53,161 nt of DNA, taken from positions 1 through 53,161 of the forward strand of contig VSOB01000016.1 of assembly GCA_009774625.1 (NCBI GenBank), read 5' to 3'. This DNA comes from Lachnospiraceae bacterium. GTDB taxonomy: Bacteria > Bacillota > Clostridia > Lachnospirales > Lachnospiraceae. Position 1 is the first letter of the stretch; each line of letters begins with the position of its first letter. The notes under the pieces were generated by a model, which had not been told where the DNA came from, searched no databases, and was given only the letters and a program-made list of their open reading frames with translations. Of the stretch, positions 18,196-26,871 are shown piece by piece. Both the position numbers and the translations under genes were made by a program.

Positions 18196-19131
18196 CTATT
18201 TGCATATTTTTTCCACTTCCCGTTTTAAAACCGCCTTTTTTCTGGGCTTCCGGGGATCGTCTGCACAGCAGACTTCCTTATATGTCTTGATAGATCCCGG
18301 CGTATCAGTCGGCATATTCTCTGCCTTGTTTCTTTTGTTGATACAGAATGTAGTACATTCATAAAGTGAATATCTCTTTATTTGGGTGGTCATTTTAAAT
18401 TTAAAATCGTTCTGCCCTTCGTCTTTGGCTGCTCCCTTTTTCCTGACATCCACGCAGGGACATCCCGGTCCCCTGTCATTTTTGACGCCGCAATTATCCC
18501 GCAGCCGGAGAAGCGCCCCATTGCAGAACCGGTTGCAGCCACCTTTTGCCTGGACCTGTACATGATCCAGTGACCATTGCTCCGGTGTATAGCCGCCGGA
18601 ATAGGGAATCATCTTTTCAGCCTGCGTTTTATTCTTTCCCCTGTATCCTGAAACATAAATATCCGATTGCAAATCACCCTCGTTCCTGACCAGATTGGCC
18701 CGTATAGCCATAGATATCTGAAAATATGTAAAGTCCGCGGCGTTATGGATTCCCGACTTCAGGCGATTCATCTCTTCGTCAATATCAATTTCCGTTATTG
18801 CAGGCATGACCAGTACACGTCCTTTTCCTTTGTCAATCAGCCCTTTCAGATTTCTGTAAAAAGGATTCCTTGGTTTCTTTTTTCCCTCTTCCCGGATTTT
18901 CTGAAGCAGCGCCAGCACCGCATCCCTATCCACCTCTTCATGGCCTCCATAGGCAATCCCCTGCATGGCCTGCGCTGCTCTCTCTTTGTTGCCCCATACC
19001 TCGTTTCCATAAGGACGCCGTCCGCTGCAGCGCAGAAATGCATTGCACGGACAGGCTCCCTTCTTCTTACAGTCTATTGGTTTGATCCGCGGCCCCTTGA
19101 CAGCCTTCGCGCCAACCATTGCTTTGCTCAT
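18196..19131 (-). CDS. Cysteine-rich protein with HNH-like motif, candidate effector
   Basis: 311 residues, basic and with many cysteines. The N-terminus carries CKKKGACPCNAFLRC. Around residue 190 LDHVQVQAKGGCNRFCN fits the D-H-x(n)-K-G-G-x-N-x3-N core of HNH nucleases, followed by more cysteines (GCPCVDV) that could hold a metal. The C-terminal tail is again Cys and Lys rich. The start follows GGAGGAGGAAGGGT and overlaps the upstream gene by 65 bases. Its place downstream of VgrG and the DUF4280 tip protein suggests a secreted nuclease-type cargo. The HNH reading is tentative. Confidence 0.6.
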   Translation of the reverse strand: MSKAMVGAKAVKGPRIKPIDCKKKGACPCNAFLRCSGRRPYGNEVWGNKERAAQAMQGIAYGGHEEVDRDAVLALLQKIREEGKKKPRNPFYRNLKGLIDKGKGRVLVMPAITEIDIDEEMNRLKSGIHNAADFTYFQISMAIRANLVRNEGDLQSDIYVSGYRGKNKTQAEKMIPYSGGYTPEQWSLDHVQVQAKGGCNRFCNGALLRLRDNCGVKNDRGPGCPCVDVRKKGAAKDEGQNDFKFKMTTQIKRYSLYECTTFCINKRNKAENMPTDTPGSIKTYKEVCCADDPRKPRKKAVLKREVEKICK

Positions 19132-19585
19132 ACCCTTCCTCCTCCTGATGAAGTGTTTCGATCCGCTCCAGCCCCAGATTCACATAGCCCCGCCGCAGCA
19201 GGCTTTCCGCCAGCGCCAGACTGACCACATAAGATACTTTTTTGTAGTGGGGCACCAGAAAGATCGGCAGAAGTCTCATAGGCCGGACTGCTTTCACCGA
19301 GCCGTCGGGCCTGAATCCCGCCTGATCCACTGCCTGCGTAGCAGGATGAAATCCCCAGAAATCCGGTTTCTCACATCCTTCCAGCACACAGGGCGTAAAC
19401 TCCATCTCAGGCAGATACTGTTCCAGCAGCTCTTTAAACCGGTCACTGATCAGCGGACAGGGATGCAGCGTAAAATCCGGCGCCTCTCCTTTTTGGGTGA
19501 TGCCGCAGAGCAGAATATCCCGATCCTGATTCAAAATCTTAAACCTGCTCCCGCCTTCAAACGGTTTTAGTAAAAAATACTCCAT
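19067..19585 (-). CDS. Unknown protein overlapping the candidate effector gene
   Basis: 172 residues starting MEYFLLKPFEGGSRF, without signal peptide. The central part has LLPIFLVPHYKKVSYVVSLA, and the tail after about residue 145 is Glu- and Gly-rich. I do not recognise a family. The 65-base overlap with the HNH-like gene implies tight coupling, as for a chaperone, adaptor or immunity partner. The short extra C-terminus may exist only because of this overlap. Confidence 0.6.
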   Translation of the reverse strand: MEYFLLKPFEGGSRFKILNQDRDILLCGITQKGEAPDFTLHPCPLISDRFKELLEQYLPEMEFTPCVLEGCEKPDFWGFHPATQAVDQAGFRPDGSVKAVRPMRLLPIFLVPHYKKVSYVVSLALAESLLRRGYVNLGLERIETLHQEEEGYEQSNGWREGCQGAADQTNRL

Positions 19586-19614
19586 AACCCCGCTCCCTTT
19601 CCTTTTGGTCTTTG

Positions 19615-20685
19615 TCAGGACTCTATAAACTGCACCTGCTCTTTCTGTCCCGGTTCCATCTCATAATACTCTCTGTGATCTTCCTGAAATACAGCGCCTT
19701 CCATATCTGCACCTGTAAAATCCGCACATTCAATGTCACTGCAGGTAAAGTCCGTACCTCTCAGACAGCAGCCTGTAAAGCTGGCCCATTCATTGTCCGG
19801 GCGCAGCCACAGATCATAACTGATCCGACAGTCGCTGTAAGCGCCTTCAAGAACAGCCCCCTCCAGATTGGCCCCGTCAAAGCTGGCTCCCGGCATCCAG
19901 GCATCCCGCAGACAGGCTCTTTTCATACTGCAGCCATGAAACCAGGCACCTGTCAGATCTGCCCCTTCAAAATTGCATCCATCCATAATACAGCCGCTGA
20001 AATCACAGCCCGTCAGATCCAGCCCGCCAAAGTCCCAGCCTGTAAAATCACAGCCCCTGTAATCGCGGAACCGATAGACCTCCTCTTCCTTTTGGTCAAA
20101 CCATTTTTTCATCTTTTCCGGCTCCATTACCGGCGTATAACGCCGGCACACCATTCCGTATCCCATATATTCGCAGACCCGGATCCGAAACTGATCCGTC
20201 ATGTTTATGCCCTCCGGTGTAAATCCCATGACAGCTCTCTGACATGCCATCTGTGCATAATTCCAGTAAAACTCCGCTGCCTGACACATGCAGCCTTCCA
20301 GCATATGCTCCGGCAATTGCATCCGGTACTTTTTGACCAGCCCGGCTGCTTTCTGTATCATGGATTCATAAAAAGAGAAAATCCCGCTGCCGTCCACTTC
20401 TCCCGCCTGTCTCTGCAACGGGTCTGCGTACCACTCCGTTCCGTATACCAGAATGGGGATCCGATAGTCATGCTGCAGCAGCCTGGTGCGCAGCATGGTC
20501 ACTTCCATATATTCCACATCCGGATATCCCTTTGCCTGCATCTGTCTGACCTGCCTGCAGGCTTCCTCCAGACCTTTTCTGAAAGAAGCGGCCAACTCTT
20601 CTCTATGGGAAAAATAATACGCATTGACTGCCAGCAGAGATTCGTTTCTGACTTCCTGATATTCCTTCCTGAATGCTTCGCTCAT
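19615..20685 (-). CDS. Pentapeptide-repeat protein
   Basis: 356 residues. The first ~200 are mostly helical and of unknown type. From about residue 205 the chain becomes pentapeptide repeats of the form A/C-D/N-F-x-G, for example CDFTGWDFGGLDLTGCDF and ANLEGAVLEGAY. Such repeats fold into a right-handed quadrilateral helix used for protein binding. It lies between VgrG and the candidate effector, a usual place for cargo adaptors. The AGG-type site is 13 bases from the ATG, longer than ideal. Confidence 0.82.
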   Translation of the reverse strand: MSEAFRKEYQEVRNESLLAVNAYYFSHREELAASFRKGLEEACRQVRQMQAKGYPDVEYMEVTMLRTRLLQHDYRIPILVYGTEWYADPLQRQAGEVDGSGIFSFYESMIQKAAGLVKKYRMQLPEHMLEGCMCQAAEFYWNYAQMACQRAVMGFTPEGINMTDQFRIRVCEYMGYGMVCRRYTPVMEPEKMKKWFDQKEEEVYRFRDYRGCDFTGWDFGGLDLTGCDFSGCIMDGCNFEGADLTGAWFHGCSMKRACLRDAWMPGASFDGANLEGAVLEGAYSDCRISYDLWLRPDNEWASFTGCCLRGTDFTCSDIECADFTGADMEGAVFQEDHREYYEMEPGQKEQVQFIES

Positions 20686-20724
20686 ATATGTTTTTTATCC
20701 TCCGGTCCATACAGGGCTGGCACA

Positions 20725-22389
20725 TTAGTTTTCCTTGATCTTTGACGCTTTCAGATTCATGGCGCCGTCCAGTTTGATAGAACTGGATTTACAGGAAATC
20801 CCCACTTCTGACTTGGCGCTGACTTTCAACTTTTTATCGGACTCCTGAGACATTTCCCCTTTGGCTGAAAGCGACATGTTCTTCTGACTCGCAATGGTCA
20901 TATCCTTCTCTGAATTGACCACAAACTCCTTCTGGGTTTCCATCCCCAGCTTCTCCATCGCCGTAAAGGTCATTTCCTTACCGCTCTTTACCGATACTTC
21001 CGCACCGGCTACCAGATCAATTTCCTTGCCTGCCCGTCCGTCAATTCCCTTACCCGCATTGATACTGCATCCATTGCCTGCACTGAGGATCACGCTGTCC
21101 CCGGCCGCCAGAGAGATATGGCCTGCAGCAATCATATCGATGCTGGACATCGTATTGACCATGATACCGTGCTGAGAAAAAATCTCGATCCCGCTCTCCT
21201 CATTGAGTCTGACAAAAAGCCCTCCTGTCTTGGCCGTAATCAATATTTCCTTGTCACTGATTTTGATTTCCTTATCATGGGGCGTACGCAGATATTTGAT
21301 GTCCGGATTCACGGACCGGTCACTGCCGCCCTGCCGGTAAGAAGCCTGTGCCACAGCCAGACTTTCATCCTCTGTGGGAAACTGGATATGCACCACATCC
21401 CCCAGCTCCGGCATCAGATAGAGTCCGGTATGATTTTCCGCACTGTATGGTGTGATGTAAGGGAAAGCATACGCCGTTGCCGTGTCCTGACTCTCATCCA
21501 CACAGAGCAACACCTTGACTGTATCCCCGTTTACTTCCAGCACCTGTCCTGCCAGTGTCAGACCGGTAATATGCTGGTTGTAAGTCACAGGAACCTTCAG
21601 CCCGTTTTCCGGACAAAGCACATACCGGCAGGTCAGTACTGCATCTGCCAGATGGATCTGCGTCTCTCTGACAAATAAGGTATTGCCGTCATACTCCACG
21701 GTATCCCCGATGGAAAGCACAAAATCGTCCGCTGTCACGATATATTCCATAGCGTCCTCTGCCGAAATCTCCACTCCGGCTCCGGAAAACTTACGATAAC
21801 GCCTTATATTTTTACCTACAGAAAACCGATAGGAAAGAAGGCTTCCCCTTTGATTTCCTTTTGGTATCCCAAAATAAAAGGATGGTTCTTTCACTGATGG
21901 CAGAAGCACCGAGCCATTATGAGAAGCGATCCGCTTTAAAAACTCCCAGTTGGTTTCCTGATACTGCAGCAGCAGATGATTCACCGACAAAGGAGAAGTT
22001 TCCACACTGACAGACAGTGCGTTCTCTCCCGCCATCTGTTCAGCAATCTGCTGATAGTTCATACCGGCATCCTGAAAGGAACGGGACAGTACATCCGTAT
22101 CCGCCTGGATGCTGAACGAGACTGCCCATACCTCCAGGTAATAGACCTGTCCTTCAAACGAAGCCCTGATATCCTGTACCAGCCCTTTGAAAATCACCTC
22201 GTCAGAGCCGGACACCGTTACTACAGTGGAATCATCTGTATCCTTTACTCCAAAGTCTCCCGTTTCTTTGGGTATGATGCCTTTTACATACAGCGCCGCA
22301 TGACGATTCAGGGATTGCTCCACCTTCATCTCCACGATGCCTTCCACAGCAAAGGGACTGACACTCAGCCCGGTCACGTCAATGATCAT
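20725..22389 (-). CDS. VgrG-like spike protein of a contractile injection system
   Basis: 554 residues from ATG 22389 (GGAGGAGGAAG just upstream). Residues ~1-300 match the gp27-like hub, including YQETNWEFLKRIASHNGSVL, the hallmark of phage late-control-D/VgrG proteins. Then comes a gp5-type OB fold (VKVLLCVDE, LYLMPELGDVVHIQFP). From about 400 to the end, short repeats such as GDSVILSAGNG and SVKSGKEMTFTA form a beta-helix needle. The trimeric spike should cap the tube and carry the DUF4280 tip. There is no C-terminal toxin extension. Confidence 0.9.
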   Translation of the reverse strand: MIIDVTGLSVSPFAVEGIVEMKVEQSLNRHAALYVKGIIPKETGDFGVKDTDDSTVVTVSGSDEVIFKGLVQDIRASFEGQVYYLEVWAVSFSIQADTDVLSRSFQDAGMNYQQIAEQMAGENALSVSVETSPLSVNHLLLQYQETNWEFLKRIASHNGSVLLPSVKEPSFYFGIPKGNQRGSLLSYRFSVGKNIRRYRKFSGAGVEISAEDAMEYIVTADDFVLSIGDTVEYDGNTLFVRETQIHLADAVLTCRYVLCPENGLKVPVTYNQHITGLTLAGQVLEVNGDTVKVLLCVDESQDTATAYAFPYITPYSAENHTGLYLMPELGDVVHIQFPTEDESLAVAQASYRQGGSDRSVNPDIKYLRTPHDKEIKISDKEILITAKTGGLFVRLNEESGIEIFSQHGIMVNTMSSIDMIAAGHISLAAGDSVILSAGNGCSINAGKGIDGRAGKEIDLVAGAEVSVKSGKEMTFTAMEKLGMETQKEFVVNSEKDMTIASQKNMSLSAKGEMSQESDKKLKVSAKSEVGISCKSSSIKLDGAMNLKASKIKEN

Positions 22390-22480
22390 CTTCCTCCTCC
22401 TTTTCTTCCTGATGTTCCTCTTCCTGCTGCCCAATCAGATCAGCCATCCAGGCAATAAATTCCTCATCTCCATATTCCAT
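22379..22480 (-). CDS. Small acidic ORF between the tip and spike genes
   Basis: A 33-residue ORF starting MEYGDEEFIAWMADLIGQQ and ending in a run of Glu and Asp. AGGAGG lies 10 bases before the ATG. Its stop overlaps the VgrG start region by 11 bases, so it may couple translation of the spike. No homologue is known to me. Confidence 0.45.
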   Translation of the reverse strand: MEYGDEEFIAWMADLIGQQEEEHQEEKEEEDDH

Positions 22481-22517
22481 CCCTGATGTTCCTCCTGCCT
22501 GCGCCGCTTCCCGCCGC

Positions 22518-22850
22518 CTACTGTCCGTCCTTCTGTATTTTTATAATACCGCCCCCGCAGGAACAGATCGCCATAGAATCACTCATCAGCGCCGGCAGCC
22601 CGCCTACTGTCACATTGGTCTTTCCTTTCAGCCAGGTGCCTGCAATCATCGGTGTGCAGGGAACCGGCGGCGCCATCTTGGCACAGGTGCCGAAGGGCTT
22701 GATATTCAGCATCGGTTTACAGTCTCCGATATTGGCTTTTGCTTTGCCGTTCACCTCCACCCGGTTCACCGGCAGCACAGTCAGAGTGGAAGGTGCCGCT
22801 CCCAATGCGCATTTCAATGTAGCTCCGTTTACAACAAATGTTTTTCCCAT
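22518..22850 (-). CDS. DUF4280 PAAR-like spike-tip protein
   Basis: 110 residues. The layout CALGAAPSTLTVLP, ANIGDCKPMLNI, PFGTCAKM, PVPCTPMIAGTW and CSCGGGIIKI is that of DUF4280, a PAAR-like family in Gram-positive and some Gram-negative genomes. Its conserved cysteines could bind a metal at the apex, as in PAAR proteins. It would sharpen the VgrG spike and may recruit effectors. It lies just upstream of vgrG in the same operon. Confidence 0.88.
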   Translation of the reverse strand: MGKTFVVNGATLKCALGAAPSTLTVLPVNRVEVNGKAKANIGDCKPMLNIKPFGTCAKMAPPVPCTPMIAGTWLKGKTNVTVGGLPALMSDSMAICSCGGGIIKIQKDGQ

Positions 22851-22878
22851 ATTTCAACCCTTTCGATTCTATCATCCT

Positions 22879-23667
22879 TCAATCTATCAATGTCTTTCCC
22901 CTGCCGCTGATTCCGCCGGACCTGTGCCGGGCCTCTCCGCCCGATACCAGCCTGGTATACAGTCTGTCAAGTCTCTGGTACAGATGCAGATTGCTTTGTC
23001 CCTCGTCCCTGCCCGGTTCCTGCACCGACAGATATTGCCGGATCAACTCCGCCGATACCACCCGGCTGTTCAGGCAGGCAACTCCGAACGACAAATCCAG
23101 CGGCTGCGCTTTGGCAGAATGCAGCACCCCTTTTCCATACAGCCGCAGAATAAAAGGCGCCAGCGTACTTCCTCCCTCACAGGCAAAACGGATGTGGATC
23201 GGATTCAATGTATTAAAACCGGTCACCAGATCATGAAAATCCTTATAATCTTCATAGGTCCTGAGCCTGGCCCCCTGTTCCAGCAAAAATCTTCCCAGCT
23301 CATACTCCTCTGCCTGCAGCGCCCTGACAGGTTCCAGCGACAGTTCATAGTAATCGGTCCTGAAATCCGCTGTGGACATACCGCCCCGCTTTTTTAAAAT
23401 CACCATAACAGTCTGTCCGAACAGATTGTATTGCAGTGTGACCGCTTCTTTCATACAGAAAAATTCCAGGCCGTGTTTCAGGATACCGGGACTCACTGTA
23501 ATCTCTGTCCCCACTCCCCCGATCTGAAATCCGGCCACCACTCCGCTTCCGTAGTCCTGAAACAAAAGAGAACAGAAGTCAGGCGCATAATCCCGGATAC
23601 AGTCCAGTGCATCCCGTTTCAGGATACGTCCTTCTTCAAATAAGGGGAAAACCTGCTTTACCTCCAT
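22879..23667 (-). CDS. Candidate baseplate component, family not recognised
   Basis: 262 residues from ATG 23667 (AGGAGG five bases away). The N-terminus, PLFEEGRILKRDALDCIRDY then GFQIGGVGTEITVSPGILK, is beta-rich and distantly recalls TssK or phage baseplate wedge proteins. The middle has YELSLEPVRALQAEEYELGR and the C-terminus is basic and possibly disordered. It sits between the ATPase-like gene and the tip protein. The baseplate assignment is inference and needs structure comparison. Confidence 0.55.
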   Translation of the reverse strand: MEVKQVFPLFEEGRILKRDALDCIRDYAPDFCSLLFQDYGSGVVAGFQIGGVGTEITVSPGILKHGLEFFCMKEAVTLQYNLFGQTVMVILKKRGGMSTADFRTDYYELSLEPVRALQAEEYELGRFLLEQGARLRTYEDYKDFHDLVTGFNTLNPIHIRFACEGGSTLAPFILRLYGKGVLHSAKAQPLDLSFGVACLNSRVVSAELIRQYLSVQEPGRDEGQSNLHLYQRLDRLYTRLVSGGEARHRSGGISGRGKTLID

Positions 23668-23686
23668 GACATCCTCCTGTATCCTT

Positions 23687-26140
23687 CTAAAGCCTTCCGC
23701 TGAAATAATCCACACAGTCCTCATCAAACAGAAAACGATTTACCTGGCCTATGCACAAAATTCCCTGCTTCCTGGCTGCCGGCAGTACACAGAAATCCCA
23801 GTTTTCCTCCCGATATACAAACAGACGGATCTCGGCCTCTCCGATGGCGTCAAAATCCCCCTGTACCTGTCGGAAAACAGGCAGACCGCTAAACAACGTA
23901 TCATATGCCGTCTGTGTAAACCCGCCGATATCCAAAGTGACTACGCGTCTGCCTGCTTCATTTCCCAGACTGTCCCATATCGTAAATTCCACCTGGCGGG
24001 TTGCCGCATGGCGTCTGATGTAGCCGAAAACTTCCCGGTCCGTCCAGTCCTGTGCCGCGATCGTCTGTACCGTGCCGTCATAGGCTTCTGCCGTCACCCT
24101 ATAGGAAATCTCTGCCTCTTCTTCTGTAATTTCCGGAATGATACGGCCGTTTTTCTCCATCTGCCCACGCAGGATCACACCCTCCAGCGCTCTGAGCTTG
24201 AGTCCTTCTGCCTCTCCTCTTTTCAGCCTGGCCCTGCGTCCCACTGTAAACTCCCGCAGCGCATCACGAAATACAGGAATCTGACAGCTCATTCCGGTAA
24301 ATTTGATTCTGTAACCCATTAAAATTCCATATTCATTACACAGAGGTTCTACAAAGCGTTTGACGATCCGATAGATTTCCGGCGCCATCACAAGCTCCAG
24401 CTCTTCTTTCTGTATGGAAAGTTTCACCCGGTATTCCTCATCCCCCTGTATGCCTCTGGCAAAAACCGCACATAGCTCAGGAAACCGATCAGGCAGATCA
24501 ATGGTACTCACAGGTTCCCCGGAAAAAAAGGCCAGCTTTAAACCTTCCGCCAGAAACCAGAGCCGGTAAAAATTCTGCCGTCTGTAAATCCCACCCTTTT
24601 CCCCGGAATCAAACCGGGTGGGAACCGTTTCTTCCGCCTGCTCATATAGCTGCAGAAATGATTGATATACCTCTTTGGTCCCGCCATATTGATCCACACT
24701 GGAATAGGCATCCTGAAATTTCTCATCCAGGACCGCTTCACCGCTTCCGGTAACAGCAAGCATAATGCGGATCTTCAGATACATAAAAATCAGACAGGTC
24801 AGCCGATTGCCGCCAAATCCCTGCTCCCCGTTCAGATAGCGTTCCTTTAGCCATACCTGATATGCCACACCGGTATTTTCCGCCTCATGTTCACAGGCCA
24901 CCAGGGAGGCAGAGCCTGCTCCACAGTGAAATACCAGATCTGTCACCGCATCCTCTCCCTGATATGCCTCCTGCCGAAGCATTTCCCGGTACACACAGTT
25001 CACCGATTCCGAATAAACTCCCTCCACCTGATACCCAGGCAGCAGACTCCGCAGCCGCGACAATGCCAGATTGCTTCTTTTCTCCGGCAGCAGAAAACAA
25101 AGCTTTGTATAATTCCTCCCGTGCTCTCCCCTGGCCAGTGAAATCAGAGATTCCAAAAAAGCCTGCAAAAGCTGGTCGGAAGAAACCACCGCAGCATTTC
25201 CGTCACCGTCACATACATCCAGCCTGCGCTCCTCAAATAAAAACAACTTCAGATTATGAAAAAAGGTCATGCTACGCCCATACCCGTCCCGCCTCAGCAG
25301 GCGCATCGCCTCATAACCAAAACAAAATTCCGCCCCGCCCTCCGTACAGCGTCTGACCGCCGCAACGCTGGGACACAGACGTTTTCCTTCCTGAAAGCGT
25401 ACTTCCAGAATCGTATCTTTTTCGGTATCGGCCGCGGAAAGGGCTGTATGCCCTGCACCGAAATCGATGACCAGCGCATCCTTTGTATCCTCCACTTCCG
25501 AAACAGAGAGAATCGGCAGTCTGGTCATTGCGGCAACCAATCCCCGCTCTTTCACCGGATCGCACTTTTGGCTGTTATACGCCCGGATCACTTTCCTGCT
25601 GGAAGCCTCATCAAACAGTAAACAGGTAAGATCCTGACAAATGCCTGTCGGCAGACTCTCAGATATACGTTTCGGAGAAAGAGACATGCGTTCTCCCCTG
25701 ACTTCAAAAACCGCCAGTACATTTCCCTGGGCATCGGAAAGCGTCCCCACGAAATAAGAACCGGCAAAGCCATGTCTGATCATCACATCCTCCGCCTCAG
25801 AAAGAGGAATCCCCTTTTTCATCTGAATCTTATGGGGCACCTCCAGCTTTTCCGCCGCCATCATTGTCATCGCCGACAGGCTCCTCAGAATTTCCGCCGC
25901 TTCCTCCGAAAATTCGTCCGCCAGCACCTCTTCCTCTCTTCCTCTGTATCGGAACAGCAGAGCCAGCAGCTCGTCCCGATTCAGCCTCTTCGGATCGATC
26001 CCTGCGGACTTTGTCATGATCTTTTCCTCGCAGCAGATATCACGGAGCATAAAAGTGCCCATATCTCTCAGCTCGTTCCATGTATAACGGCGCTTCTCCT
26101 GATCTCTGCCGTATTTAAACAGCCTGTACCCGTATGACAC
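23687..26140 (-). CDS. Hsp70/actin-fold ATPase-like protein (DUF5716-like)
   Basis: About 817 residues. The start is taken as GTG 26140, downstream of AGGAGG; there is no ATG upstream of residue ~28. Residues 1-200 are a separate N-terminal region. From about 220 the actin-like ATPase signature appears: phosphate-1 VIDFGAGHT, phosphate-2 LVFHCGAGSASL, the FGGNRLT connector and adenosine motif FTGMSCQIPVFRDAL. A beta-rich C-terminal domain follows. Hsp70-like proteins use ATP to remodel proteins or drive assembly. In this cluster it could replace ClpV or act as assembly chaperone. I recall similar proteins as DUF5716 but cannot confirm the label. Confidence 0.75.
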   Translation of the reverse strand: MSYGYRLFKYGRDQEKRRYTWNELRDMGTFMLRDICCEEKIMTKSAGIDPKRLNRDELLALLFRYRGREEEVLADEFSEEAAEILRSLSAMTMMAAEKLEVPHKIQMKKGIPLSEAEDVMIRHGFAGSYFVGTLSDAQGNVLAVFEVRGERMSLSPKRISESLPTGICQDLTCLLFDEASSRKVIRAYNSQKCDPVKERGLVAAMTRLPILSVSEVEDTKDALVIDFGAGHTALSAADTEKDTILEVRFQEGKRLCPSVAAVRRCTEGGAEFCFGYEAMRLLRRDGYGRSMTFFHNLKLFLFEERRLDVCDGDGNAAVVSSDQLLQAFLESLISLARGEHGRNYTKLCFLLPEKRSNLALSRLRSLLPGYQVEGVYSESVNCVYREMLRQEAYQGEDAVTDLVFHCGAGSASLVACEHEAENTGVAYQVWLKERYLNGEQGFGGNRLTCLIFMYLKIRIMLAVTGSGEAVLDEKFQDAYSSVDQYGGTKEVYQSFLQLYEQAEETVPTRFDSGEKGGIYRRQNFYRLWFLAEGLKLAFFSGEPVSTIDLPDRFPELCAVFARGIQGDEEYRVKLSIQKEELELVMAPEIYRIVKRFVEPLCNEYGILMGYRIKFTGMSCQIPVFRDALREFTVGRRARLKRGEAEGLKLRALEGVILRGQMEKNGRIIPEITEEEAEISYRVTAEAYDGTVQTIAAQDWTDREVFGYIRRHAATRQVEFTIWDSLGNEAGRRVVTLDIGGFTQTAYDTLFSGLPVFRQVQGDFDAIGEAEIRLFVYREENWDFCVLPAARKQGILCIGQVNRFLFDEDCVDYFSGRL

Positions 26141-26156
26141 CCCAGCGACTCCTCCT

Positions 26157-26831
26157 TTAAAACAATACGAAATGACCGATCGGTGTTTCCTCACACTCCA
26201 CAATCCCCGGCGGAATATCCCAGAACACACGGCAGACTCTTCCCGCCTGCAGAAAGATATTCTGCAGGGCCGCAACCCGCCTTTCGTCTGCCGGAGTAGA
26301 AGCCTGATTCACAATCAGCACCACGCTGCCCTCTTCCCTTACGTTGACCCAGGCATTCCGATACAGGCTGCGCACACTGTCGCAAAAACACCGCTCCTGA
26401 TTTCCGGTACGGCACAACCGCAAATAATAATAGGCGATCAGACGAATCTCCCCGGCCGTAAAATCCTCCACCGGCACTTCCGGCCCAAATGCCCCCTGCA
26501 AAATATCCGCTTCCAGAAACCTCACATAAAACGATTCCAGATCCATACCGGAAAAAGCGTCCACCTTCCACAGATGATGCAGGATCATATCGCACAAAAA
26601 TCTGGTCAGTTCAGGCACCTTTCCTGTTTTGATCACAGGACCGAAAATAGATTCATAGCTGTAATAGGGATTCACAGCCACGCTTCCCTCATCCGGGCCA
26701 TACGGTGTGTGCGCGTTTTTCACCGTAGCCTCTCCATACGGAGAACTGGTGTCTGTCACATCAAAAAACAGATCATTCTCCCGGATGCCGTTTTCCAAAG
26801 CCTCCATCGCAGCCTGCCAAAGCCGTTTCAT
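26157..26831 (-). CDS. Unknown cluster protein, possible baseplate component
   Basis: 224 residues from ATG 26831 (AAGGAAGGACGGGC upstream). It opens MKRLWQAAMEALENGIREND, followed by SPYGEATVKNAHTPYG and a helical middle. The C-terminal third has SVVLIVNQASTPADERRVAAL, which looks like an alpha/beta segment. No signal peptide or membrane helix is present. It ends 16 bases before the ATPase-like gene. Function is unknown. Confidence 0.55.
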   Translation of the reverse strand: MKRLWQAAMEALENGIRENDLFFDVTDTSSPYGEATVKNAHTPYGPDEGSVAVNPYYSYESIFGPVIKTGKVPELTRFLCDMILHHLWKVDAFSGMDLESFYVRFLEADILQGAFGPEVPVEDFTAGEIRLIAYYYLRLCRTGNQERCFCDSVRSLYRNAWVNVREEGSVVLIVNQASTPADERRVAALQNIFLQAGRVCRVFWDIPPGIVECEETPIGHFVLF

Positions 26832-26871
26832 GCCCGTCCTTCCTTTCTGCCCCAAAAAGCCCGGCCTGCCA

